Of a stretch of DNA of 64,000 nucleotides, positions 32,101-44,644 are shown one piece after another; the stretch's first letter is position 1; each line of letters opens with the position of its first letter. Below the pieces are notes generated by a model, which searched no databases, was not told the origin of the DNA, and saw only the letters and a program-made list of their open reading frames with translations. This DNA is from Spirogloea muscicola (lineage: Eukaryota; Streptophyta; Zygnematophyceae; Spirogloeales; Spirogloeaceae), in NCBI GenBank assembly GCA_009602725.1, contig WELB01000221.1, positions 1-64,000 of the forward strand, given 5' to 3'. Made by a program: the position numbers and the translations under genes.

Positions 32101-35100
32101 TGTTGTCGCCACTGCTGGCGGCAACGGTCCCTCTGGACCCCTGTGGACACCAGCGGTCGCCAGCCGCTAGGTCCGCGGACTTACCCAGGATGCAGGCAGA
32201 GAAGTTCGTCCACCAGGCATCGTCGCGAGTAGCGTACCCGGCCGCTCGCGTGCAGGAGTTGTTGCACACGTTCCACACATCCCGCTTCCGCAGCGCCTCC
32301 TTGCCTGCCATGGCGCACACGCCGTGCGAGCGCTGGCGAGGGCTTGTCTCCTCTGATACCATTGTAAGGAATGCTGTGGATCGCCAAGCCCGGGCTGCCG
32401 GTGGCGCAAGGAAAAGCGGGGAGGCATTGCGATGGGGCCCGCAACGGTAAATTTGAGCAACAGTTACTGCAGGGGCCAGGGTCCAGGGGTCCGAGGTCGG
32501 GTAAAGAACTCACCCCCTCTCCCATCTCGGGTGCCCTCTATATAGCCCGACGGACTGCGAGCCCGTTCATACGGGCCCAGGTGGGACATTTGGCACCCAG
32601 TCTCTCGTTGACGACCCGTCCACGACCTGTCGACGGCTATCAACGGGCTACCACCGACAATCTACCCATCCATCGGCAACTACCGCCATACTGACGGTCC
32701 CCCGTCACGTCACTGGCAGCTGACGGTCACTAGCCCCACGCTATCGTCAGCCGTCTATCGTTCCCGTCAACACTAACGGCTAACAACGCCGTCAAGGCAG
32801 TCTACAGCGCTGCCACCTCCCGTCGCCGTTCCAGCGCTAGCACCATGCTGTCTCGCGTGTCACGACTCCGGGTTGCGCCGCTCTCAGCTCTAGGTTGAAG
32901 CCACGCTGCCCAACCTGGTTAAATTGTCCGTCTCCAGGCATCTGTCAAGCCTTTCCTGCGGCAACGACAGTATATTGATATACCAGCCGGATTAGGTGTC
33001 TAGTCTCCAGCATCTGTCAATATTACTGCTGCATTGACATTCCAGCCATGTAAAATTGTTACAGTACCCATGCCGGTCGAAGAGGCATCGCAGACGAGTT
33101 CAAATGGCATGCTTTCACGAGGAGAAGCCAGCACAGGCGGAGATGTCAGCGCCTGCTGGGTTTTTTCAAATGCTCTCTGGCATCGGACGACCAACCCCAA
33201 GGTATGTCCTTACGAGTCAGCTTCGTAAGAGGAAGTGCAAAGTTACCATAGCCTTGGAGGAACTTTCGAAAATAGTTTGCAGATTGAAAGGAGCGCACTG
33301 CAGGCACAGTTTGTGGCACAGGCCAATCCCGTACGACCGAAGTCTTCTTGGGGTCGACACGTATGCCGTCTTTGCCCACGACATGCCCAAGGTATGTTAG
33401 CTTTGGTCGTGGTCGTGGCCGCGATGAAGACGGACCTGTTGCCGGGCAGTCTCGAATCTGGTGTGTCTTGTCTCCGCAGCCATAGCAGCCACGACCACCT
33501 TGCTCACGCGGCTTCTGGAAGCCGCCTTCACCTGCCACGCGTGGCTTGTGGAAGCTGCCGTGGGGGCGAGCGTTCTGGCCCTTCCTAAGGGTTGGAGCGC
33601 TTCCTGCCCCGTTCTGCCTGTGCAGACCTGCCTGCCTCCAGCAGGGGACGCTTGCAACGCCCAAGATCTGGCGTGCTGACCACCTTCCTGGCGTGCTCGA
33701 CCATTTTCGACAAGTCGGTGAACGCCTCGGTGGTAGCGGTGTCCGCTTCCACGCATGAGCGCATGTCAAAAGGCAGCCCAGCCTTGAACCTCTGGCACTG
33801 GTCGATGGCCTGCATGGGCTTACTCCTCAGCTTGGAGATGAGCAGCCTGAAGCGTCGCACGTAGGGCTCAAAGTCAGCGCTTCTCTCGCTTCCCATGCGA
33901 AGCGCATCCAGCTCGTGCGGGCTCGCAGCTCCGGATGGGGGTCGCCATACGCCGACATCAGCTGCTCAGCGAAGACCCCCAGGTCGTTGTACTCGGCCGG
34001 CGTCTTGGTCTTCTTGATGGAGTCCCACTATCGCGAGGGTCCCATGCGAGGTAAGTCGCAGCCAGCGGCACCCATGCCGTCGTGTCCGCCTCCTTGGTGT
34101 CGAATCATTCGGCCATCTCCCTCAGCCAAGACTGCAGCCCACCCTGGTAGTTCTGTCCGGTGAACTGGCGTGGTAGGTGGGCCGTTGCAAGCCCGTGCAA
34201 CGGAATGCCGGCGCTCTTGCGCACCAGATGCATCGCGGCATTGGTCCGTTGCGCATGCCGCTGTCCCGCGTGGAGCTGGGCGATGGTGGTGCGGCTCCTC
34301 GCACATCCGCTCAAGCAGGCGGTAGAGCCCCTCCGGAACTGGGTCCATTGCAGCCTGGACTGCCGCCAAGTCCTGCGGAAGGAGTGCAATGGGTTGCAGG
34401 TCCCCAGCCGACAAGCCCTCCAGGCCTCCGGCTTCCAGCTCGCCTTGCCCTCTTGGGCCTGCCCCTCCTGAGCGTGCCCCGCTTGGGCGTGCCCCGCTTG
34501 GGCGTGCCCCGCTTGGCCGTGCCCCTCTTGGGCGTGCTCCGCAGCAGCCACTGCCTCAGCGGCTGGCCCTGCAGCAGCCGCTGCCTCAGCAGCCGGCCGC
34601 TCTACCTCTCGAGGAGCGCTCGGCCGCGCACTGGATGTGTGCCATACCATGCTGTCTGAAGGACACTGAGGGATCCTTTCAGGCTCCGACAGTCAGCAAA
34701 TTGCACACTCCATATTCGCAATACAGAGCAGCGCAAGATTGGTGCACCAGCAAGCGAGCAAGCAAGGCAGCCCGCAACTCCACACCTCAATCAGCAGGCA
34801 AGCAAACAGCCGCAGATATGACCAGGACCGATGCACTCGATCGATACTGGCCACAACACTACCTTACCACACATAGGCTGCAGGCTCAAGCCCCACCTCA
34901 AAGGAGCGAATGCAGCAAGTGGTCCTCAGGGAACAGGGAGTCAGATCGGCGCTGGTCGCGGCTGGCTCAGAACGCAGCTCCTGGCGCCCTTGATGAGTCG
35001 CAGCCTCCCGGACTAATGTCTGGCAAGCACTTCATCTTTGACAGAAAAAAGTCAGGCCAGCACATCAAGGGGATCCTTGCATCATTAGCAGCGAGCACAA

Positions 35101-35692
35101 GAAGTCAGAAACGCGATGGATGCAAGACCGCCTCTGATATCAAATTGTAAGGAACCTCGCCCTATACATGCAGTCAGGGTTAGCAGTCCTTGTTGAGTTC
35201 GGCTGTAGGGTATTTAGGAGCCAACCCACTACACGGTGATGCATTAGCGCATAGGCGCAGCGGAAGATAGGCCCTGTGACGCCGCCGGCCGGCGGCGACT
35301 CCACCTCCTGGGCGCAGGCCGGCGCAGCAGGCCCCACAGCGGAGTGCGGAGGCGGCTGCGGCGGCGGCAGGGGCAAGGCTGCTCCGGAGCTTCACTGGCT
35401 TCGAACTGATTGTCGAGCCTCGGCCCCCAAGGCTCCTCGTGCTTCCTCGAGCCACCCCCCCTCCAGGGGTGTGAGCGGGTCGCCTCAAGGCCCGCCTTGC
35501 GGCGGGCCCAAGATCCTCCGTTTGAACGGGCGAATCCTCGAGGGGTATCCGGAACGGGCGGGATCCACATCCGGGCGGGCGGGCCCTTGCCCGGCAAGCC
35601 AGCCCGCCACCTGGCGGGCCCACTTGTCCCAAATAGCCGGTTATGTAATGCCGACAGAGCCGTGTGGCTTGACCAATCGACTGCGGTATCAC
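29171..35692 (-). mobile_element. Chromovirus, family A, with a family B insert
   Basis: Minus-strand relative of the young element at 37435-44644. LTRs at 29171-29699 and about 35147-35692, polypurine tract and chromodomain region at 29700-30181, RNase H and pol traces 33064-33400, gag 33400-34640 with five-codon repeats near 34440-34540, leader 34640-35146 with a CTGATATCAA primer site. The 30182-33063 stretch is another LTR element. Internal parts are missing and it is broken several times. Target-site duplication not clear. Confidence 0.75.
30182..33063 (-). mobile_element. Family B LTR element with short internal region
   Basis: Two family B LTRs, 30182-30871 and 32363-33063, about 700 bases each. 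Beside the right one lies a primer site (CTCTGATACCA at 32351-32361 on +), so the element runs on the minus strand. The 1.5 kb between them has only short frames, a CAG run at 31351-31370 and no recognisable reverse transcriptase or integrase, so it may be a non-autonomous or internally shortened form. The flanks (GCCCG, GTACC) do not match, so a later rearrangement is likely. Confidence 0.7.
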
Positions 35693-37171
35693 AGTCCTTT
35701 ATTGTGCCACACAGGCGCGGCATGATGGATCAAGCTCCGCTCGGATGGTCGCTGTTGTGCTCGCACGAAGCGGGACACAGGCTCCTTAGGCGTAGTGTCG
35801 ACGCCACTCAGCTTAGGCCGTTCCCGGCAGATGTCAGGGTGTATGTTGCTCGCAGCGATTGTGAGGCACACACGATGATTTTTGAGGGGCTGGTTGCTGA
35901 TGCACCGGCCAGGATCCTATAGGACTCAGGGGCCTCCGTGTCCTTCTAAGGATCTGGTGTCTCTACTGCCTTGACCTTGCAAGGTATGCTTTGCCTAAAG
36001 CGACATTGGCGATGGCCAACCGACCGATGTGCCTATGCAAGGTTCACATTCGCATTCAAGACCGAGGTCCCTTCTTACGCCAATGCGTTGACTGCTGCAT
36101 AACAAGTGATATATGATGATGATTGGCATTGTGCCACATCTGCATGCTTTGACTTTGAACGCCAAATCTGCACTGTACAAGGTGGCGCACGGCGCATTGT
36201 CCTTCTCAATAAGCTTTTCTGTGAACCGCCACGGGCGGCAGGGGCTTCCATTCTGCTCTCCGCCATGCAGATGAAGCGACTGATCACAAAATCACTGTGC
36301 AGACGGCAAATCTTGTGACGGTGGGGTTAAATTGACGAGTCTGAGCCTGACTCGTGTGTGAATGCTGCAGATTCACATGGCGGGGTTCTTAACAAGTTGC
36401 TGGAAGAGTTTGCGGATGTGTTCCCGACTCTCTGCCGGAGGGTCTGCCTCCGCATCGAGGTGTGGCTCATGCCATTCCATTGGAGCCAGGCACTAATCCG
36501 CCATACCGTTCAATTTACCGGCTGAGCACTCTCCCAGGTGCAGATCTGCTGCGGAAGGGCCACATTGAGCCATCTCAGTCGCCGTACGTTGCACCTGTCC
36601 TCTTTGTCGAGAAGAAGGATGGCAGTTCGAATGTGCATTGACTATCGGGCTTTGAACAGGCTCACAATCAAGAACCGATACTGTAACGTCCCAGCCGATA
36701 CGGGACGCTTGAGGTCGAGTCAAGCGCTGACGTGTAACCACTGACGCGCACGTGAGAGAAGCGTGCGACGCGTGAGCGACCCACGCAAAGTGTCGCGCAG
36801 TGTGACGCGCCTGCTGACGAGTCTGATGTAAGTGTGGCTTTTATCACACAACTGCCTAAGGCGTGGAACGGCTTGATGCCATTGTCGTCTTTGTTGATAG
36901 ATATGATTTAACAATAAATAATGCATATTGCTCCTGCTACTACGCGGGCATCAGCGAACGCTTTTGCTGGCATCTTCGTGAATAAGGTGTGGAAGCTGCA
37001 TGGGGTCCCTGAGACGCTGGTTTCGGACCGCGATCATCTACACACTGTAAATGAGAGAATGAATCGCATTTTCGAGGACATGCTGAGGCACTTTGTCAAT
37101 CCCAACCAGACTGACTGGGATGAGTTTTTGTCTCCAGCTGTATTTGCTAAGAAAGTGCCTATCATGAGTTC
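35693..37171 (+). pseudogene. pol region of the hub chromovirus
   Basis: + strand pol relic: [20 protein letters not shown] and an aspartic-protease trace (DSGASVSF) at about 35930, a reverse transcriptase trace ([18 protein letters not shown]) at about 36630, then integrase ([20 protein letters not shown]) from 36945. It stops at 37171, where an E LTR is inserted. Broken several times. Confidence 0.72.
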
Positions 37172-37434
37172 TGTAAAGACCCTGACCCTTAAGAGCACAG
37201 TCAGGGGTCAGTAAGTCCTTGTTGGTTCCGGCCATTGGAGTTTAGAGTCAAACCCCCAGCACAGCGAAGCACCACGTGTTACACACAACGGAAGTCTCGC
37301 CCTGAGGCGCTGGCGCCAGGCAGCAGCTCACCTCTCAGGTACGGGCCAGCGACTGCAGTCCAGTCTTACTCACAGAGAGCCGATAAAGATTCGCGACGAC
37401 GGGATGCGGCGATGGGCTGCAGCAGCAGGCAGCA

Positions 37435-37980
37435 TGTAAGGAACCTCGCCCTACACACGCAGTTAGGGTGAGCAGTCCTTCTTGAGTTCGGCTGTAGGGG
37501 TTTAGGGACCAACCCACTACACAGCCAAAGCACTAGCGCATAGGCGCAGCGGACGACAGGCCCCGTGGCGCCGCCGTCCGGCGGCGACTCCACCTCCTGG
37601 GCGCAGGCCGGCGCAGCAGGCCCCGCAGCAAGGTGCGACGGCGGCTGCGGCGGCGAGCAGCGGCAAGGCTGCTCCTGGGCTTTAACGGTTCGAACTTCCT
37701 GCCGAGCCTCAGCCCCAAGGCTCTTCGTGCTTTTCTGTGCCACCCCCCCCCTCCAGGGGTGTGAGCGGGTCGCCCCATGGCCTGCCAGACGGCGGGCCAA
37801 AGATCCTCCCTTGAACGGGCGATCCTAGCGAGGAGTATTTCTGGACGGGCTGGACCCGTCTCTGGGCGGGCCACTTGCCCGGCTGGCCAGCCCGCCACCT
37901 GGCGGGCCCACTTGTCCCAAATAGCCGGTCATGTAATGCAAACAGAGCCATGTGGCTTACCAAACGGCTGGTTCATTACA
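37435..37980 (-). repeat. 3' LTR of the young chromovirus
   Basis: 546 bases; in element orientation TGTAATGAACC to GGTTCCTTACA. Contains the stem-loop module at about 37570-37592. Confidence 0.93.
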
Positions 37981-38038
37981 TACCTCCCCACTTTGGTGTG
38001 CACGTCCTCGGGAACAACGAGAAAACAGCCGACAGGTA

Positions 38039-41000
38039 TTAAGATGCCCGACGGCTGCTGCCTCTACCAAGCCTAGGAGAATTACCACCCTTGGCCAGGT
38101 ATTCCCTGAGAGCATCTGGGAAATTTGCCAAATTGGCCGCAGGCTCCCACGTGTTGTGCTCAGGCCCATACCCGAGCCACTTCACCAAGTACTCACGGGT
38201 CTTACGCCCTCGAGGCTTGTCCCTGTGAGACAAGATCTCTTCCACCTCAAACTCAAGATCATCCTCGATGACGAGTGGAGGTGGGAGCGATTGGACACGA
38301 CCATCCGAAAGGAAGGCCCTCAGTTGAGACACATGGAAGACGCTATGGACCTTCCAATGCACCGGTGTCTTCAATTCGTAGGACACCTTGCCCACAAGGC
38401 GTACTACTGCAAATGGTCCAACCCACTTGGGCAGAAACTTGCGCGTACCCACAGCCCGCAAGGATAAGTGCTTCGTGCTCAGCGGCACTTGCGCACCAAC
38501 ATCGAAGGACACTTCCTTCCGATGTTTGTCAGCATAAGCCTTCTGGCGACTCTGGGCAATTTCCAAGAAATGCCGAGCTCGTCTCTGAGCCTCCAAGAGG
38601 GTCCCAGTAAAGGCTACCGCGGCGGGAACCCGTTCCGGCCTCCCCACCTGAAGTGGAGCTCGGGGATGCTGACCATAGTTGAGGAAGAATGGAGTGGACG
38701 CATGATAGGCATTGTTCACAGCATATTCAGCTGGAGCCAAATAGTCATCCCAGTCAGTGTGGCTAGAGCTGACAAAGTGCCTCAACATGTCCTCAAGATC
38801 TCGATTCATTCGCTCAGTTTGGCCATCCGTTTGTGGATGAAAGGCTGTGGACATGGACTGCCTCGTGCCAATAAATTTGCAGACTTCTTTCCAGAAGTGA
38901 CCTGTAAAGCGAGGATCGCGGTCCGAGACCAGCCTCTCAGGTACTCCATGTAGCTTCCACACCTTATCCACAAAGATGCCAGCGAAATCCTTCGCTGATG
39001 CCCGCGTAGTAGTGGAAGCAAAATGCACCATTTTATTAGGCGATCCACAAAGACGACAATGGCATCATAGCCATTCCGCGTCTAGGCAATTGTGTGATAA
39101 AATTCACACTAACATCAGACCAATTCCGCTCCGGAATCTGCAAAGGCTGAAGCAATTCGGCAGGCTTGCCAGAGATTGCCTTACTACGCTGGCATGTGGC
39201 ACAGCTTGCCATAAAAGCGCGCACCTGGGCTGAAAAGCCCTTCCACCAAAAGAGGCGTCGCACAGCCTGTTTGGTTTTGCTCACTCCCAAATGACCACTG
39301 TAAGGCGTATCATGCAGCTCCTGCATAATGTCTGTGCGCAAGGCATTGCAGTCCGGGACCACAAGAGCGTCACCTTGCCACCAGAAGCCTTTGTCATCGG
39401 TGAGGGTGCCTACGTTGGCGGCGTCAGCAAACCATGGGTCTGTGCCGTACCCTTTACGGATACGCACATAGAGCTCAGAGAGCTCAGCCGTGGTGTGCCG
39501 AGAAGCTTGACGAGTCGGACGCAATCCTGTAGCCCGTACTCCAGAAGCATTCAAGGAAGCCAACGCATCAGCGCCGCGAATGTTGCGACTCACAGGGTCT
39601 GCAACATTAAGACGTCCAGGGCGATAAATCCACTGGAAATCACATTGTGCCATGCACTGAGCCCATCGAGCTTGACGCCTAGTCAAATGCTGCTGCGTGT
39701 GGAAATATGTCAACGGGCAATGATCCGTGACAACCGTAAATGCCACACCTTCCAGGTAGCAACGCCAGACACGTAAGGCGTGCACCACAGCCAGCAATTC
39801 CTGCTCGCCCGTAGTGTAATTGCGCTCTGCAGGGATCAGCAGGCGGCTCTCAAACGCTAACGGGTGACCCTCCTGCAAGAGCACGGCACCAATGCCGGTC
39901 AAAGAGGCATCGCAGACGAGTTCATATGGCACGCCTTCACGAGGAAAGGCCAGCACAGGCGGAGATGTCAACGCCTGCTGTATTCCCTCAAATGCCGTCC
40001 GGCATTCGGACGACCAATCCCAAGGTACGTCCTTACGAGTCAGCTTCGTAAGAGGAAGTGCCAAGTTCCCATAGCCTTGTAGGAACTTTCGGAAATAATT
40101 TGCGAATCCCAAAAAGGAGCGCAATTGAGGCACAGTTTGTGGCACAGGCCAATCCCGTACGACCGAAGTCTTCTTGGGGTCGACACGTATGCCGTCTTTG
40201 CCCACGACATGCCCGAGGTATGTCAGCTCTGGCTGGTTAAATGCGCACTTGGACCGCTTGGCATACAATTGATTTTCACGCAGCAACTGCAGCACTTGGC
40301 GCAGGTGCTTCACGTGATCTTCAGGCGTTTTGCTGAACACCAGTATGTCATCCAAGTAAACCAGCACAAAATGGTAGAGCAGGGGGCCAAAGACCCTCGA
40401 CATCACCGCCTGGAACGTAGCCGGTGCATTGGTCAAACCAAAGCTCAGCACCTTGAACTGAAAATGTCCAAGCGGCGTACGAAATGCCGACTTTGGAACA
40501 TCCGCAGGCGTGATTCGAATTTGGTGATACCCACTTGCGAGGTCCAGGGAGCTAAACACCGTAGCCCCTGCGAGCCAATCGAATAGATCATCTATCCGAG
40601 GCAATGGGTATCGGTTCTTGATAGTCAGCTTATTCAAAGCCCGATAATCAATGCACATCCGTAGAGTGCCATCCTTCTTTTTGACAAAGAGGATGGGTGC
40701 TCCGTATGGCGACTGAGATGGCTCAATGTAGCCCTTCGCCAGCAGGTCCTCGACCTGGGATTGCATTTCTCGAAATTCGAGAGGGCTCAGCCGGTACATG
40801 GGACGGAAAGGCGGGTTGGCGCCTGGCTCCAATGGAATTGTATGAGCCACACCTCGGTGAGGAGGTAGACCGTCCGGAAGAGAGTCGGGAAACACATCCG
40901 CAAACTCTTCCAGCAGTTTATCAAGAACCCCGCCATGTGAATTCGCAGCATTCACACACAAGTCAGGCTTAGACTCGTCTTTCAACGCCACCATCACAAG

Positions 41001-43607
41001 AAATGCCATCTGGACAGTGCTCTTGTGAATCAATCGCTTCATCTGCATGGCGGATAGCAGAATGGAAGCCCCTGCCGCCAGCGGCGGTGCACAGGGAAGC
41101 TGCTTGCAAAGGACAAAGCGCCGTGCGCCACGTTGTACCGTGCAAGTATGGCGTTTAAAATCAAGGCATGCTGATGTGGCGCAAAGCCAATCATCTCCCA
41201 ATATCACATCAAAGGCGACAGTCAACGCAATGGCATAACAAGGCACCTCGGCTTTGTATTGCTGGATGCGAATGGGAACCTTGCACAGGCCCAACACAGC
41301 GGTTGGGTGACCATCGGCCAATGTCACTCTAGGCAGGCCATCTGCTTGCAAATGCAAGCCAGCGGAGCACACCAAATCCCTTTTGACGAAAGACACTGAG
41401 GCCCCTGTGTCTATGAGGATCCTCGCTGGTGCCGCAGCAACCAGCCCCTCAAAAAGCATAGTGTGTCCCCCATGGACACTGCCAAGGAATGGGGTGCGAG
41501 CGACATATACCCTGACCGCTGTCGGGTAAGGCCTAAGCCGAGTGGCATCAACACTACGCCTAAGGAGCCTGTGTCCCGCCTCGTGCGAGCACAACAGCGA
41601 CATCCCCAGCGGAGCTTGATCAACCACGCCGCGCTTCTGTGGCACAATGAAGAACAGCATTTCTTCAGGCCGACGGCACTCAGGCCAGCTCAGATAGATA
41701 TCTGCAGCCTCTTGCAAGTCATTGTGGGCAACCCACACAAACAGAGGCCCTCCGGCCTCCAGACCTTGCAATAAAGCAGAAATGGAGCGCACAACCGGTA
41801 TGTTGGTTGACGGGCCAGCAATGCCAGCAAGATCAAACAGCTCAAGTGCGTCTGGCTGAATGAGATGCCTTGCAGAGGCAGGGGTCAAGCACTCACGCTT
41901 GCCCTTGGAATTGCCCTGGTCCCGGCCCATAGGGCGCTGTGGACGTGGCCGTGAGGGACCTGCCGCCGGGCAGTCCCTGAGCTGATGGCTCTTGGCACCG
42001 CACTTGAAGCAGCCAGCGCCTTCCACCCGCGGCTTGGGGAAGTCGCCTTGAGGGCGAGCGTTCGAGCCGTGTCGTGGGTCGAACCGCTTCTTGCTTCGCT
42101 CTGCATCAAAGCCGCCTGCCTCCAGCAGGGGGCGCTTGCTCGGACCGGCAATGTCCGGCGTGCTGAGCACCTTGCGGGCGTGCTCCACCATCTTGGTGAA
42201 GTCCGTGACCGGTTGTGCCGTTGCGGAATCCACCGCGACCCAATTGCGAAAGCGAGAAGGCAGTCCAGCCTTAAATCGCTGGCATTGGTCGATTGGCCTC
42301 ATCGGCTCGCTGCGTAGCTTGGACAGCAGCAGCCGGAATCGTTGCACGTAGGGCTCAAAGCCCTCGCTTCCCTCGCCCCTCATGCGGAGAGCATCCAGCT
42401 CATCGCGGGCGCGCAGCTCTGCGTGTGGGTCGCCATACGCCGACATAAGCGAGCTGCAGAAGAAGTCCCAGCCACCGGACTCCTCGGGCGTAGCGCTCTT
42501 CCTCAACGTATTCCACCACTCCCGGGGCTCCCCTGAGAGGTAAGTGGCAGCGAGGCGCACGCGTGCCCCCGCGTCCGTGTTGGAGCAGACGAACCATTCG
42601 TCCATCTCGTCCAGCCATGGCTGCAACCCTCCCCGATCATCGTGACCGGAGAATTGGCGGGGTGCATGGGCCCTAGCAAGTCCATGCTCAGGGTTGCCAC
42701 TGCTCTTGCGCATCAAGTGCAACGAGGCATCCACCTCTTGCATGCGCCGCTCTTCAGCGCGCTGCCGGACGAGGAGGGCGCGCTGCTCCGCGCAGATCCT
42801 CGCAAGAAGGCGATGTTGAGCTGGGTCCGTCGTTGACTGGGCTGCTGCCAGATCCCGAGTGAGGAGTGCAACGCGTTGCAAGTCCCCAGCCGACAAGCCC
42901 TCCTGGCCTCCGGCTCCCAGCTCGACGTGCCCCTCGTGGGCGTGCCCCTCGTGGGCGTGCCCCTCGTGGGCGTGCCCCTCGTGGGCGTGCCCCTCGTGGG
43001 CGTGCCCCTCGTGGGCGTGCCCCTCGTGGGCGTGCCCCTCGTGGGCGTGCCCCTCGTGGGCGTGCCCCTCGTGGGCGTGCCCCTCGTGGGCGTGCCCCTC
43101 GTGGGCGTGCCCCTCGTGGGCGTGCCCCTCGTGGGCGTGCCCCTCGTGGGCGTGCCCCTCGTGGGCGTGCCCCTCGTGGGCGTGCCCCTCGTGGGCGTGC
43201 CCCTCGTGGGCGTGCCCCTCGTGGGCGTGCCCCTCGTGGGCGTGCCCCTCGTGGGCGTGCCCCTCGTGGGCGTGCCCCTCGTGGGCGTGCCCCTCGTGGG
43301 CGTGCCCCTCGTGGGCGTGCCCCTCGTGGGCGTGCCCCTCGTGGGCGTGCCCCTCGTGGGCGTGCCCCTCGTGGGCGTGCCCCTCGTGGGCGTGCCCCTC
43401 GTGGGCGTGCCCCTCGTGGGCGTGCCCCTCGTGGGCGTGCCCCTCGTGGGCGTGCTCCGCAGCAGCCACTGCCGCAGCAGCTGGCCCTGCAGCAGCCGCT
43501 GCCTCAGCAGCCGACCGCTCTGCCTCCCGAGGAGGGCTCGGCCGCGCACTGGACGTGTGTGATACCATGCTGGCTGAAGAACACTGAGTGATCAATTCAG
43601 GCTCCAC
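38039..43607 (-). CDS. Gag-pol coding region of the young chromovirus
   Basis: Polyprotein region read on the minus strand. In order: an alanine-rich start, a 35-fold AHEGH repeat (42927-43451), the gag core ([13 protein letters not shown], about 42540), a CCHC zinc knuckle [14 protein letters not shown] (about 41980), an aspartic protease with DTGAS (about 41410), reverse transcriptase with [13 protein letters not shown] (about 40650) and YLDDILVF (about 40355), RNase H (about 39700-39900), the integrase H2C2 finger ([19 protein letters not shown].. CATCQRSK), the integrase core ([12 protein letters not shown], about 38920) and a chromodomain ([19 protein letters not shown], about 38180). 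Chromodomains steer insertion to chosen chromatin. Nearly intact, about one break. Confidence 0.92.
42927..43451 (-). repeat. Perfect 15-bp minisatellite, 35 copies, in gag
   Basis: Exactly 35 head-to-tail copies of GTGCCCCTCGTGGGC (+ strand) without one difference. Since 15 is a multiple of three, the gag frame stays open and gains (AHEGH)35, two histidines per five residues. Related copies elsewhere have about five worn units (34440-34540) or a single one (26060-26080). Confidence 0.97.
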
Positions 43608-44057
43608 CAGTCAGCAAATCACACACTCCATACTGCAATACAGGACATCGCAAGACTGGTGCACCAGCGAGCGAGCAAGCAAGGCAGCGCGCAACTCCAC
43701 ACCTCAATCAGCAGGCAGGCAGACAGCCGCAGATATGACCAGGACCGATGCACACGGTCACTGCTGGCCACACGACTGACCTTACCACACAAAGGCTGCA
43801 GGCTCAAGCCACACCTCAAAAGAAGCGAACGCAGCAAGTGGTCCTCAAGGATCAGTCGGTCAATCTGGCGTTGGTCGTTGCTGGCTCACTGCGCGAAGAT
43901 GGCTCCGCACCCGGCGCTTCCGCTGAGCCGCCTCACGGACCAACGTCTGGCAAGCACTTTATCTTTGACAGAAAAAAGTCAGGCCAGCACATCAGGGTGA
44001 TCCTTGCATCATCAGCGGCGAGCACAATAAGTCACAAGCGCGATGGATGCAAGACCG

Positions 44058-44069
44058 CCTCTGATACCA
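44058..44069 (-). promoter_or_regulatory. Primer binding site of the young chromovirus
   Basis: On the minus strand TGGTATCAGAGG, two bases inside the 5' LTR; matches initiator tRNA-Met. Confidence 0.88.
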
Positions 44070-44071
44070 AA

Positions 44072-44644
44072 TGTAAGGAACCTCGCCCTACACACGCAGT
44101 TAGGGTGAGCAGTCCTTCTTGAGTTCGGCTGTAGGGGTTTAGGGACCAACCCACTACACAGGCAAAGCACTAGCGCATAGGCGCAGCGGAAGACAGGCCC
44201 CGTGGCGCCGCCGTCCGGCGGCGACTCCACCTCCTGGGCGCAGGCCGGCGCAGCAGGCCCCGCAGCAAGGTACGGCGGCGGCTGCGGCGGCGAGCAGCGG
44301 CAAGGCTGCTCCTGGGCTTTACCGGTTCGAACTTCCTGCCGAGCCTCAGCCCCAAGGCTCTTCGTGCTTTTCTGTGCCACCCCCCCCTCCAGGGGTGTGA
44401 GCGGGTCGCCCCATGGCCTGCCAGACGGCGGGCCAAAGATCCTCCCTTGAACGGGCGGCCAAAGATCCTCCCTTGAACGGGCGGATCCTAGCGAGGAGTA
44501 TTTATGGACGGGCTGGACCCGTCTCTGGGCGGGCCACTTGCCCGGCTGGCCAGCCCGCCACCTGGCGGGCCCACTTCTCCCAAATAGCCGGTCATGTAAT
44601 GCAAACAGAGCCATGTGGCTTAACCAAACGGCTGGTTCATTACA
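44072..44644 (-). repeat. 5' LTR of the young chromovirus
   Basis: 573 bases, same ends as the 3' LTR. It is longer mainly through a 27-base tandem duplication around 44430-44485 (CCAAAGATCCTCCCTTGAACGG twice). Confidence 0.93.

Larger units (their letters stand above)
37435..44644 (-). mobile_element. Young, nearly whole chromovirus (Ty3/gypsy), family A
   Basis: A 7.2 kb element on the minus strand with LTRs of 546 and 573 bases, a perfect duplication CAGCA (37430-37434, 44645-44649), primer site at 44058-44069 and polypurine tract AAGTGGGGAGGTA beside the 3' LTR. The internal region codes gag, protease, reverse transcriptase, RNase H, integrase and a C-terminal chromodomain. The LTRs differ at only about eight bases plus a 27-base duplication and small gaps, roughly 1.5 percent, so it is the youngest large insertion here. 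It looks close to whole, with about one break in its coding region. Confidence 0.93.

Noticed and set aside
29171-35692. Part of the hub element in inverted form
   Set aside because: It has its own two family A LTRs, primer site and polypurine tract, so it is a separate insertion.
42927-43451. Possible CRISPR-like array
   Set aside because: Units follow each other directly with no spacers, lie in a coding frame and belong to a retroelement.
42859-43591. Three long + strand frames of about 230-242 codons and a minus-strand frame of 278 codons across the minisatellite
   Set aside because: They exist only because a 15-base repeat without stop codons is open in most frames; the gag frame is the real one.
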